NCBI GenBank assembly: GCA_030037695.1
Contig: JASHQF010000101.1
Location: 1 to 10,108 of the forward strand
Source of the DNA: Thermoplasmata archaeon
GTDB taxonomy: Archaea; Thermoplasmatota; Thermoplasmata; Lutacidiplasmatales; UBA184
Direction of reading: 5' to 3'
DNA length: 10,108 bases
Below, in pieces: positions 1-6,234 of this stretch. A program made the position numbers and the translations under genes. Numbering within the stretch: position 1 is the first letter of the stretch; every line of letters begins with the position of its first letter. The notes below the pieces were generated by a model. The model made no database searches and had not been told where the DNA came from. It saw only the letters and a list, made by a program, of their open reading frames with translations.

Positions 1-63
1 ACGTTCTGCGTCCTGACCAGCGGCGAACTGATCGACATCAACTCGATGTGGGTCGGAGAGTGA
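1..63 (+). CDS. C-terminal end of an unidentified protein (5' cut by window)
   Basis: The first frame is open from base 1 and ends at a TGA at 61-63, giving 20 residues that finish in ...NSMWVGE. The codons mostly end in G or C, like the real genes of this window, so this is probably the tail of a gene that begins outside it. No domain can be recognised from 20 residues and no function is offered. The next gene downstream, at 304-702, lies on the opposite strand, so this tail is not in an operon with anything visible here. Confidence 0.5.
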   Translation, partial: TFCVLTSGELIDINSMWVGE

Positions 64-303
64 TCCGGCGTAGTCGCCGAGGCGATTCCCGTCTATCCCT
101 CTCTCGAGCTCAACCTCGCGCCAAGCGGGGCGATGAGATCGTGGCTTCGATAGACGGGATCCGGCTGGTCGGAGGGCATCGAGCACGCCCGAACGAGCGG
201 TATCCGACGGGGTGAAGAAAATCGACGGCCGTCCCGGAAGGCATCTTCTTCTCTCCGACGCTTGCGCCGCCCAGAACGCCCGACCATAGGGGCGACTTTC
301 GAC
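64..303. other. Intergenic region between convergent genes
   Basis: These 240 bases separate the plus-strand tail ending at 63 from the stop of the minus-strand HxlR gene at 304. I see no convincing gene: the open frames here have no family resemblance and are rich in Arg and Ser, as expected of antisense reading in GC-rich DNA. The one structured element is an inverted repeat at 87-97/149-159, listed separately. No T-rich terminator tract is visible on either strand. Confidence 0.5.
87..159. repeat. 11-bp perfect inverted repeat, 51-nt spacer
   Basis: TCCCGTCTATC at 87-97 is matched exactly by its reverse complement GATAGACGGGA at 149-159. Allowing a one-base bulge at 87, three further pairs extend the outside (GAT at 84-86 with ATC at 159-161). 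The arms are less GC-rich than the surroundings. It lies downstream of both flanking genes, so it could be part of a 3' end structure or a remnant of some other element. There is no direct evidence of function. Confidence 0.45.
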
Positions 304-702
304 CTAACGGCCCGCGTCAGACCGGGCCAATCTCGGGCCGACGAAATGACGCACGCCATACCTCAGGAACGCGAGCAGTATGAATACGGCGTCCTCTCCT
401 CTCGGCGTTAGCTCGTAGAGCACGACGCCCCCATCCGCCGATCTGCGGACCAATCCCTCCGCCTCCATCTCGCGAAGGCGTCGTGCGAGAACCCTAGGTG
501 TGAGCCCGGGGTTGTTCTTCAGCAATTGACCAAAGCGATGCAGCTTGAGGAACGCAAGATCTCGCAGCAGCAAGAGCGTCCACTTACGACCGAGGCGCTG
601 GACCCCCAGCTTCAACGGATCCTGCAGGGGGGGCAAGGTCGAAGGGGGCGGTGGCATCCCTCGATCGCCCGAGCGACGGCGCGTCACTATCCGCCGGGAC
701 AC
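304..702 (-). CDS. HxlR-family winged-helix transcriptional regulator
   Basis: A 132-residue DNA-binding regulator of the HxlR family. The core runs from about residue 27 to 118: LGRKWTLLLLRDL is the typical first helix, FGQLLKNNPGLTPRVLARRL the helix-turn-helix, and the segment around GLVRRSADGGVVLYELTPRG the wing. HxlR proteins bind as dimers, often controlling the gene divergent to their own. The divergent partner here is the VOC gene at 740. The start is a GTG at 702; GTG 687 and ATG 657 are in frame and would also leave the domain whole. GTG 702 is favoured because a TATA-like element on the minus strand (about 724-732) lies roughly 26 bp upstream, which suits a leaderless transcript. 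The protein has no cysteine, so thiol-based sensing as in YodB/HypR-type members is not possible. It ends in TAG. Confidence 0.88.
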   Translation of the reverse strand: MSRRIVTRRRSGDRGMPPPPSTLPPLQDPLKLGVQRLGRKWTLLLLRDLAFLKLHRFGQLLKNNPGLTPRVLARRLREMEAEGLVRRSADGGVVLYELTPRGEDAVFILLAFLRYGVRHFVGPRLARSDAGR

Positions 703-708
703 TGCCGG

Positions 709-733
709 TCCTATAACTATCCAATGTATAGTG
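709..733. promoter_or_regulatory. Bidirectional promoter between HxlR and VOC genes
   Basis: This AT-rich patch stands out in very GC-rich DNA. On the plus strand CTATAACTAT (711-720) lies about 25 bp before GTG 740. On the minus strand CTATACAT (731-724) lies about 26 bp before GTG 702. Both fit archaeal TATA boxes serving leaderless transcripts. The pentamers ACTAT (716-720) and ATAGT (728-732) form a dyad with a 7-bp spacer that overlaps both boxes, a sensible place for the HxlR dimer to bind and shut off both directions. The TATA calls follow from position and composition; the operator role is inference. Confidence 0.6.
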
Positions 734-739
734 GTAGCC

Positions 740-1177
740 GTGCCCGCACCGGAGACTCCTCATCCTCCTCGGAGAGGCTCGACGCACGACGCGGGCCCAC
801 GTGCGGACGGCTCGCTGGAATTCGTCGAACTTTCGAGCCAGGACCCGCAGTCGACGCGGAGATTCCTCGAGAAGGTGTTCGGCTGGCAATTTCAATCACG
901 GGCGATGCCCCAGGGAGAGTACCTGGCGTACGAGGCCCCGGGGGGTGGACGTGGGGGAATCCGGCCGGTCCGTCCGACAGAGTCGCCCGCCAGCTTGAGC
1001 TACGTGCGCGTCAGCGACCTTTCCCGGGCCCTGGATCAGGTCTCGCGCTCCGGTGGGAAGATCGTCCTCCCGCCGGTACACCTTCCCGGCATGGGCAGCT
1101 TCTTCTGGTTCCAAGCGCCGGGGGGACCGATCCTAGCCTGTTGGCAGGATGCCCCCGGGGAACCGAAGGAGGAGTAG
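740..1177 (+). CDS. VOC superfamily (glyoxalase/dioxygenase-fold) protein
   Basis: A 145-residue protein with one vicinal-oxygen-chelate-type domain. The signature is LEFVELSSQDPQSTRRFLEK followed by VFGW (residues about 26-49), then a second half with LSYVRVSDLSRALDQV, a GGKI strand and FFWFQAPGGPILACWQ. This resembles the glyoxalase/bleomycin-resistance group, whose members act on small reactive or chelating compounds, but the substrate and metal ligands cannot be fixed here. The frame is open further upstream, but that part overlaps the opposite HxlR gene and the promoter. GTG 740 (alternative 731) is chosen because it sits about 25 bp after a TATA-like box. A GGAGGAG stretch at the 3' end serves the next gene, 7 nt away. 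It ends in TAG. It is probably co-transcribed with the two genes that follow. Confidence 0.8.
   Translation: MPAPETPHPPRRGSTHDAGPRADGSLEFVELSSQDPQSTRRFLEKVFGWQFQSRAMPQGEYLAYEAPGGGRGGIRPVRPTESPASLSYVRVSDLSRALDQVSRSGGKIVLPPVHLPGMGSFFWFQAPGGPILACWQDAPGEPKEE
1168..1174 (+). promoter_or_regulatory. Shine-Dalgarno site for the SnoaL-like gene
   Basis: GGAGGAG directly precedes the VOC stop codon (1175-1177) and lies 10 nt before ATG 1185. A strong internal ribosome site combined with a probably leaderless first gene is the usual archaeal operon pattern. It decides the start of the SnoaL-like gene at 1185 rather than at the longer upstream ATG (1149), which would overlap the VOC gene. Confidence 0.75.
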
Positions 1178-1184
1178 GAGAGTC

Positions 1185-1541
1185 ATGAGCGCAAAGGATG
1201 TGGTGCTGGGGTTCCAACGAGCGATGGGCAAGGGCGACCTGAAGGCGGCGCGCGCATTTCTCGCGAACGATCTGTCGTTCGTGGGACCGTTCGACCGCTT
1301 CAGTGCCCCCGAGCCGTACCTCGCGGCTCTGGGCCAGCTCGCACCGATGATCGAGCGGGTCGACATGAAGCGTATGTTCGCGGAGGGGGACGAAGTGGCG
1401 TTGTTCTACGACCTGGTCACGAAGACCCCGGCGGGGACGGCACCGTGCGCCGAGTGGTACCGGGTGAACGGGGACAAGATCACCCACATCCAGGTGTACT
1501 TCGATGGGCGTCCCTTCGCGCCGTTGATGGGAAGGAAGTAG
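1185..1541 (+). CDS. SnoaL-like / NTF2-fold small protein
   Basis: A 118-residue protein matching the SnoaL/NTF2-like alpha+beta barrel. It has an N-terminal helix (DVVLGFQRAMGKGDLKAARA), then FLANDLSFVGPFDRFS, a middle PEPYLAALGQL helix, and a C-terminal sheet ending WYRVNGDKITHIQVYFDGRPF. The WYRVNGDKI.HI.VYFD ending is typical of SnoaL-like proteins, which bind or isomerise small hydrophobic molecules in a deep pocket. The ligand is unknown. ATG 1185 is chosen because it follows a good GGAGGAG site and a 7-nt gap after the VOC stop. The DUF2461 gene starts 24 nt after this stop, so the three genes look like one operon. It ends in TAG. Confidence 0.82.
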   Translation: MSAKDVVLGFQRAMGKGDLKAARAFLANDLSFVGPFDRFSAPEPYLAALGQLAPMIERVDMKRMFAEGDEVALFYDLVTKTPAGTAPCAEWYRVNGDKITHIQVYFDGRPFAPLMGRK

Positions 1542-1565
1542 GGTGGGTCGCCGCCGGGGTCCCGC

Positions 1566-2252
1566 ATGAGTTCGGCCGCGAGGTCCCCGTTCACCCCAGA
1601 GTTCTTCCGATTTCTTCGCGAGCTCGGGAAGAACAACAACCGCCCCTGGTTCCTGAAGAACAAGGCGCGGTTCGACCGGGACGTGCTCGGCGCATCGCTT
1701 GCGTTCGTCGAGGCGATGGGCCCCGAGGTGCACCGGATCAACCCGCACCTGATGGCCGACCCGCGACCGGTAGGCGGTTCGCTGATGCGCATCTACCGCG
1801 ACGTTCGGTTCTCGAAGGACAAGAGCCCGTACCGGACCTCGATGGGCATCCACTTCTTCCACCATGGGAGCGACGGGCACGAGGGAGGGTTGCCCGGCTT
1901 CTTCCTGCACCTCGCGCCGCGGGGATCGTTCGTGGCGTCGGGCCTGTGGAGGCCTCCTCCTCCGGATCTCGCCCGGATCCGCGGCGCCATCGTGAGGAAC
2001 CCTAAGGGTTGGAAGGCGGCTAAGGCCGTGCCCCTCTCCCCGGACAACGACGCGCTCCAACGGGTGCCGCCGGGATTCGACCCGGATCACCCCCTGGCGG
2101 ACGACCTCAAGCGCAAGAGTTTCGTTGCGTCGGTGGAGCTCGCCGATTCGGTCGTGATCTCCCCCAAGTTCTCACGGCGCTTCCTCGCCGAATGCCGCCG
2201 CTTGGACCCGCTCAACCGCTTCCTCGCCAAGGCGGTCGGCGCAGCGTACTAG
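1566..2252 (+). CDS. DUF2461 (TIGR02453) family protein
   Basis: A 228-residue full-length member of the DUF2461/TIGR02453 family, which is widespread in bacteria and some archaea and has no firmly established biochemical role. The diagnostic blocks are clear: NNNRPWFLKNKARFD (about 23-37), IYRDVRFSKDKSPYRT (76-91) and FFLHLAPRGSFVASGLWRP (112-130), then a C-terminal part with LKRKSFVASVEL and SPKFSRRFLAECRRLDPLNRF. It is the third gene of the VOC-SnoaL-DUF2461 cluster. ATG 1566 is the natural start; no strong Shine-Dalgarno sequence is visible. It ends in TAG and is followed within 6 nt by a GC-rich palindrome. Family assignment is confident; function is not. Confidence 0.92.
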   Translation: MSSAARSPFTPEFFRFLRELGKNNNRPWFLKNKARFDRDVLGASLAFVEAMGPEVHRINPHLMADPRPVGGSLMRIYRDVRFSKDKSPYRTSMGIHFFHHGSDGHEGGLPGFFLHLAPRGSFVASGLWRPPPPDLARIRGAIVRNPKGWKAAKAVPLSPDNDALQRVPPGFDPDHPLADDLKRKSFVASVELADSVVISPKFSRRFLAECRRLDPLNRFLAKAVGAAY

Positions 2253-2258
2253 ACAGCG

Positions 2259-2272
2259 CCGCGTCGACGCGG
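2259..2272. repeat. 14-bp perfect palindrome after the DUF2461 gene
   Basis: CCGCGTCGACGCGG reads the same on both strands and begins 6 nt after the DUF2461 stop. A second, looped repeat lies further on: CTCGGCGC at 2318-2325 pairs with GCGCCGAG at 2342-2349 across 16 nt. Both lie in the 169-bp gap between two convergent genes, where 3' end structures are expected. No U-rich tract follows, so calling either one a terminator would go beyond the evidence. Confidence 0.45.
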
Positions 2273-2421
2273 GGCCCGCGACGTGGCCGTCCTGCTGGCA
2301 GGCCTTGGTTGCTCGCCCTCGGCGCGGACACGCCGGAAAGAGCGCCGAGCGCGTGGCGCCGTGGGTTCGGAGCTCGCGTCGGCCCTCCCCCGCGGGCGTG
2401 GAGGGATCGAGCCATGTCCTG

Positions 2422-3204
2422 TCACCGCCGGGCGAACACGACTCGGTTTTCAAAGTCCTGCCAGACCGTAGCGATCGTCCGAAACCCCGCCCGCTGGAGC
2501 TCTCGAACGTGCACGTCAAGGCTGACCTTGGCTCGAGGGGGGCGTAGTCGGAATCGCGGGTCGAAGCGACGGTCGTGTTCTTCGAACGCCGAACGGAGCT
2601 CCGGGAGGCGGCGAGCCCCGGCCCACCACGTGCGCCACGTCTCCGACCGGGGTCCCGGCCGCGGACGCGACGAACGGAGCTCCCGAACCCTCGAGCCTAC
2701 GCGAGCGAGCCCCCGCGCTTTCGATCCCCACGGTAGGTGGTCCCCGTTCAGGACGACGCCTCCGCGACGTACCAGGTCGCCCAGATCGGCGTAGAGGGTG
2801 GAGAGCTCCGGCACGGCCAACCAGTGGAGGGCGGTCGTGCTCACGGCACCGTCGTATCGCTTTCGCGGGAGGCGACCTCGCCATCCCCGATCGCCGAGCT
2901 TCGCCTCGATCCAGTCGAGTCGGCCCCCCACGGACCCCAGCGCCCCTTGGCCGACCTTGATCAGGACCGGGTCGTAGTCGACCGCCGTGACCCGCGCCGA
3001 GGGAAAGCGACGCAGGATCCGGGCGCTTAGCGAACCCGGTCCCGACCCCAGGTCGAGGACATGGAACGTCGAACCGAGCTCCGCTTCGAGCAGATCGAGC
3101 ATGGCCCGAAATCGAAGTTCTCGCTCCGGAAAGAACCCCTCTTGTTGCGCATCCCACCGACGCAGCCATCGGGCCCAATCGACACGACGGCGCGCGGCCG
3201 GCAA
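2422..3204 (-). CDS. Class I SAM-dependent methyltransferase
   Basis: A 260-residue protein with the Rossmann-fold methyltransferase core. Motif I is VLDLGSGPGSLS at residues 49-60 (SAM glycine loop), the acidic ribose-binding residue is in VTAVDYDP (D76), and YDGAVSTTALHWL (117-129) is the post-motif strand and helix. LVRRGGVVLNGDHLP (144-158) is the strand-5 region. The acceptor cannot be told; small-molecule methyltransferases share this layout. The C-terminal half is Arg-rich, with a predicted helical lid region (160-225). The start is a TTG at 3204, supported by the conserved-looking N-terminus (WARWLRRWDAQQEGFFPERE) and a TATA-like GATAAG about 26 bp upstream. It ends in TGA, convergent with the DUF2461 gene. 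Confidence 0.85.
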   Translation of the reverse strand: MPAARRRVDWARWLRRWDAQQEGFFPERELRFRAMLDLLEAELGSTFHVLDLGSGPGSLSARILRRFPSARVTAVDYDPVLIKVGQGALGSVGGRLDWIEAKLGDRGWRGRLPRKRYDGAVSTTALHWLAVPELSTLYADLGDLVRRGGVVLNGDHLPWGSKARGLARVGSRVRELRSSRPRPGPRSETWRTWWAGARRLPELRSAFEEHDRRFDPRFRLRPPRAKVSLDVHVRELQRAGFRTIATVWQDFENRVVFARR

Positions 3205-3243
3205 CGGCGAAAGACCCCGGCCCGTCCCTTATCGGTTTCGCCG
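3205..3243 (-). promoter_or_regulatory. Putative promoter of the methyltransferase gene, flanked by an inverted repeat
   Basis: On the minus strand CCGATAAG (3235-3228) lies about 26 bp before TTG 3204 and is the only AT-leaning patch here, so it is the likely TATA element. It sits next to one arm of an 8-bp inverted repeat, CGGCGAAA (3205-3212) with TTTCGCCG (3236-3243). The inner arm directly abuts the start codon. A regulator bound across both arms would cover the promoter. This role is inference, and an 8-bp repeat in such GC-rich DNA could be chance. Confidence 0.4.
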
Positions 3244-3351
3244 GCGGATCCCGGGTTTGGAGAACGGACCCTCGAGGAGACCCCCCCGGCCCCAGAGATC
3301 CCTGCGAGAGGCTGCGCGGATGGGAAGCGTGCTGGTCGAACTCGTCGTGGG

Positions 3352-5268
3352 CTAGTTACCGGATCCGCCCGACCCACCCGCCCAGGGTTCGTTGGCCTCG
3401 GTGGCTTCCTGGGCCTCCAGAGCAGAAGCGTTGGCATTTTTCACGTTCGAGGTGGCGGCATTCGCCGTCGAGCTGGCCGAACCCGCGCCCGAGACGGCTC
3501 CTTGGGTGGCCCCGGTGTTCGCGCTGCTCGCGCCTGCGATCGCTTGAGCCTCCAGACTCGTGTTCCCGGAACCACCCCCTCCGGCACCCGCTCCCCCGGC
3601 GCCGGCCGCGCCGCCCGCAGAGCCCGCCCCCAGAGCATACCCCAATCCGACGAGCAACGTGACGATCACCGCGATGAGGGCCGCCTGTTCCGCGGCGGGG
3701 AGGCTGGTGAAGAACGATACGAGGGCGCCCCACGTGCCGGATCCGGCCGGGCAGGTCCCACCCCCGGAGCCTCCTTGCCCGGGCACCGTCCACTGCTGCG
3801 CGACGGTAAGCTCGCTCGTGTTCGTATCGTCCCCCTGCACGAGGTTCACTCCGGAGGTGGCCCACGCGGGAACGGTGTAGGTGCACACGAACCCGCCGCT
3901 CGCGTCCAACGTGATCAACGGGTTCGCGTTGTAGGCACAATCCGAACCGCCGGTCGGCGTGATCAGCTGGCCATCGAAGTAGACGACGGCGGCCGAGGGA
4001 TAGGGGCTGAATCCGGTGCCCGTGACCGTGAAGGCCGTCCCGACCGGCCCTTCGTCCGGGGTCAATGTGATCGCCGGCGTCACGGCGAACGAGGTCGAGG
4101 CCCGGTTCGAGTCGGCGTCGGTCGCCACCACGTTCTGGCCGCCGTCGTCCCCGTTCGGTACCCCGGGCACCGTGAACGTGCACGAGGTGCCGGTCGCGGC
4201 GGGGAAGCTGCCCGTCCCGTTCGTGGAGCAGGTCGACACGACCGATCGTCCGTCGAACGTGAAGGCGACGGTCACGTCCGCCCCGAAGTTCGACCCCGTG
4301 GCGATCACCACGCTGCCCGGCTCCCCTGCAGGCAGGTCCAGCTTCAGCACCGGGGAGGAGCTGCCCGTCAGCACGAACCCCGCGCCCGCGCAGTCCGAGA
4401 CGTCGTCGACGCCCCAGAACACGTAGCTCCCCGGCGTGTAGCCCGTAGGGACGGAAACGGTCGCGTTGAACTCGCCCGCCGATCCGCTCGCCTCCGGCGC
4501 ACTCAGCAGGAAGTGGGACGAGCCGTTGGGATCGGCCCAGTAGATCGACGTGGTTCCCGTCGTGGAGAAGCCCCGCCCCTGCAGTTCCACGGTGGAGCCC
4601 ACCGCCCCGCTCGCGGGAGAGGGCGAGCTCACGCTGAGGCTCGCCGACCAGGATTGACAGCCGATGAAGCTGGGCGGGACCCCCGTGAGCGTGAACGGAG
4701 CGTTCGCACAGGTAGCATTCGGTGTATAGTTCTCTAGGGACCAGAATTCGTAGGCCCCGGGAACGAACGGGGTCGTGGCGTTCTTGGACGGCACCGTGAC
4801 GTTCACGTAGAAGTCCTCGGGCGCCCCCGCCGGAACCGTCGTCAGCTGAAGCACCGAGCCCCCCGCATAACTGGCCATCCAGATCGTGAAGGAGCCCAGG
4901 GGGCCCGAGGTCCGGTTGTAGTAGCCCGAACCCTCGAGCTCGAAGACCGTACCCGCGATCCCCGCGGCGGGCGAGGGGGCGACCACTGCGAGGGCCGACC
5001 CGAAACCTACACAGTTGAAGGCGGGGGGCGGGGTGGGCGGCGTCACCGAGCCGCGAACTCCCCCGACTCCGGCCGGACCGGCCCTAGGGTTGGAAGGGGG
5101 AAGCGGCGCTGCGACCATCGCGGCCACGATCGCGAACGACGCGAGCACCAGGACCGGGGAGATGCTCCGCCACCGGAGCGCGCCTCGTGCGGAAAACCTC
5201 GTACCTTTCGGCCAGGCTAGGGGTGACCTCCCCGCCGAAGATCGTTCGCTACCCCGACCACCGCCCAC
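3352..5268 (-). CDS. Surface protein with four IPT/TIG-like domains and a C-terminal membrane anchor
   Basis: A 638-residue predicted exported protein. The N-terminus is basic (about 22-34) and followed by a hydrophobic export segment near 36-58. Four Ig-like modules of 90-105 residues follow (about 92-196, 208-301, 307-396, 398-495). Each opens with an IPT/TIG-like phrase, such as SPSPAAGIAGTVFELEGSGY or TPDEGPVGTAFTVTGTGF. Each module contains or is flanked by a cysteine pair: C86/C187, C204/C293, C347/C363, C444/C462. Many N-x-S/T sequons suggest N-glycosylation. A transmembrane helix at about 527-547 is followed by a 90-residue tail of Gly, Ala, Ser and Asn. Such modules usually serve adhesion or cell-envelope structure. 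GTG 5268 is the first possible start after an in-frame stop at 5320. Its promoter is probably at 5321-5330. It ends in TAG. Confidence 0.85.
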   Translation of the reverse strand: MGGGRGSERSSAGRSPLAWPKGTRFSARGALRWRSISPVLVLASFAIVAAMVAAPLPPSNPRAGPAGVGGVRGSVTPPTPPPAFNCVGFGSALAVVAPSPAAGIAGTVFELEGSGYYNRTSGPLGSFTIWMASYAGGSVLQLTTVPAGAPEDFYVNVTVPSKNATTPFVPGAYEFWSLENYTPNATCANAPFTLTGVPPSFIGCQSWSASLSVSSPSPASGAVGSTVELQGRGFSTTGTTSIYWADPNGSSHFLLSAPEASGSAGEFNATVSVPTGYTPGSYVFWGVDDVSDCAGAGFVLTGSSSPVLKLDLPAGEPGSVVIATGSNFGADVTVAFTFDGRSVVSTCSTNGTGSFPAATGTSCTFTVPGVPNGDDGGQNVVATDADSNRASTSFAVTPAITLTPDEGPVGTAFTVTGTGFSPYPSAAVVYFDGQLITPTGGSDCAYNANPLITLDASGGFVCTYTVPAWATSGVNLVQGDDTNTSELTVAQQWTVPGQGGSGGGTCPAGSGTWGALVSFFTSLPAAEQAALIAVIVTLLVGLGYALGAGSAGGAAGAGGAGAGGGGSGNTSLEAQAIAGASSANTGATQGAVSGAGSASSTANAATSNVKNANASALEAQEATEANEPWAGGSGGSGN

Positions 5269-5386
5269 TACCGCACGTCCCGCGCCGACCCGACGCGACG
5301 GAGTTCCCTCAACAAGGTCCTAGAATAAAGAGAATCCACGTCCGCCACGGAAGAAGAGGGGGCTCCTACCCGACCGGGCTCGTGCG
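5269..5386 (-). promoter_or_regulatory. Upstream region of the TIG-like surface gene with a TATA-like box
   Basis: On the minus strand CTTTATTCTA (5330-5321) is an isolated AT-rich block in GC-rich DNA and fits an archaeal TATA box. Transcription would then begin near 5298, leaving about 30 nt before GTG 5268. That is a short leader, unlike the leaderless arrangement suggested for several neighbours. No start codon lies between the box and 5268 in this frame. I see no gene in this stretch. Confidence 0.5.
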
Positions 5387-5638
5387 TCAGGTACGCGTGG
5401 GGGCCGCCAGATCGGCGAAGATCGGCCTCCGTGGGCCCGGGCCGGCGGCGCCCTCGGAAAGGCCACGATCCCGAGTCACTGGCGTAGGACCCGAGCCGAC
5501 CGCAGGACCGCCGACCCTTACCACCGGCGCGTCGGTAGACCGTCCCATCCGCTGAAGCACCGCCCGGAGCTCCCCGGAGCGCCGCGCCCCGACCAGGTCG
5601 AACGATTCGAGCGGGATCTCTCGCAGCGGGAGTTCGCT
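5387..5638 (-). other. Open frame continuing the MscS-like gene past its TAG stop
   Basis: Reading the minus strand in the same frame as the MscS-like gene, the 83 codons after the TAG at 5639-5641 contain no stop until TGA at 5387-5389. The first 40 or so look like coding sequence: SELPLREIPLESFDLVGARR, then SGELRAVLQRMGRSTDAPVV, with about 36 of 43 third positions G or C and second positions much less so. After that the coding look fades. There is no good independent start codon. It may be the decayed C-terminal part of the channel cut off by a nonsense mutation, a readthrough extension, a sequencing error in the TAG, or chance. TAG ends half of the genes here, so it is a normal stop codon in this genome. 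Confidence 0.3.
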
Positions 5639-6139
5639 CTAGTACTCGCCCGACAGGCGGGTCGCCGCCGTGAAATTGACGAGGGGGCCCGAGAGCAGGT
5701 TGGAGTTGCTCACGAGAGCGAGCGCCCCGCCGTCCGTGCGCACGATCACGTCGAGCAGCCCGATCGACACGACCGTCCCTTTGATCCCGCTGAACTGGAT
5801 GCTGTCCCCCAACCGCAGGAACCGTTGCTGGATCAGCACGAACCCCGAGATGAGGTTCTGCAAGGTCGTCTGCAGGGCGAGGGTGACCGCGATCCCGGCG
5901 ACGGCCGAGACCGTCAGGGCGGACAGGAAGCTGAACGTGCCGAGGGTGACGGCCGCACCCGCGGCGGCAAGCGCGACCCAGGCGATCGTGATCACGATCC
6001 GTAGGGTCCGCACGCGGAACGGGGCCCAGCCCCGGCGCCGCACGGCGTTGCCGACCGCCTCGCTCAAGAGGTAGCCGACGACCGCGGGCAGGGCGACGAG
6101 CACGAGCGCGTCGAGGACCAGGGCCTCCGGGGACTTCAT
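5639..6139 (-). CDS. Short MscS-like mechanosensitive ion channel
   Basis: A 166-residue membrane protein of the small-conductance mechanosensitive channel family, which opens under membrane tension to release solutes during osmotic downshift. Three hydrophobic helices are seen (about 8-28, 45-66 and 69-101). The third runs into the family pattern ALQTTLQNLISGF. The beta domain follows, with LRLGDSIQFSGIKGTVVSIG (109-128), RTDGGALALVSNSNLLSGPL and NFT (134-157). The protein stops just after this point, so the usual C-terminal alpha/beta vestibule domain of E. coli MscS (286 residues) is absent. Short archaeal members are known, but the frame stays open behind the TAG stop. The start is ATG 6139; TTAAGAGAT on the minus strand (6179-6171) is a plausible TATA box about 36 bp upstream. 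Confidence 0.85.
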   Translation of the reverse strand: MKSPEALVLDALVLVALPAVVGYLLSEAVGNAVRRRGWAPFRVRTLRIVITIAWVALAAAGAAVTLGTFSFLSALTVSAVAGIAVTLALQTTLQNLISGFVLIQQRFLRLGDSIQFSGIKGTVVSIGLLDVIVRTDGGALALVSNSNLLSGPLVNFTAATRLSGEY

Positions 6140-6234
6140 CGGGGTCGCTCGCCCGCCGGTGGGCGCGGGTATCTCTTAAGCGCGCCCGGGGGCGGCGCCC
6201 TCGACGTTGGGGAAAGGATCGCGCTGGAGGCCCT

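Noticed and set aside
93..359. 88-residue minus-strand frame before the window's first regulator
   Set aside because: It overlaps the end of the HxlR gene, is Arg/Ser-rich and has no ribosome site, promoter or family likeness.
1011..2090. 359-residue minus-strand open frame
   Set aside because: It runs antisense to three recognisable plus-strand genes (VOC, SnoaL-like, DUF2461) and shows no domain.
3061..4737. Long 558-residue plus-strand open frame
   Set aside because: It lies antisense to the TIG-like surface gene and the methyltransferase start. Its protein is Arg/Gly/Pro-rich without domain patterns, typical of an antisense frame in GC-rich DNA, while the minus strand gives clear modules.
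5187..5555. 122-residue plus-strand frame across the gap before the MscS-like gene
   Set aside because: It starts inside the surface gene on the opposite strand, crosses that gene's promoter, and has an Arg/Pro-rich composition without domain or conserved start signals.
5639..5641. TAG as pyrrolysine codon in the MscS-like gene
   Set aside because: TAG ends about half of the genes in this window, several with clearly complete domains, so it works as a normal stop. No Pyl gene is in view. The open frame behind it is kept as a finding without this explanation.
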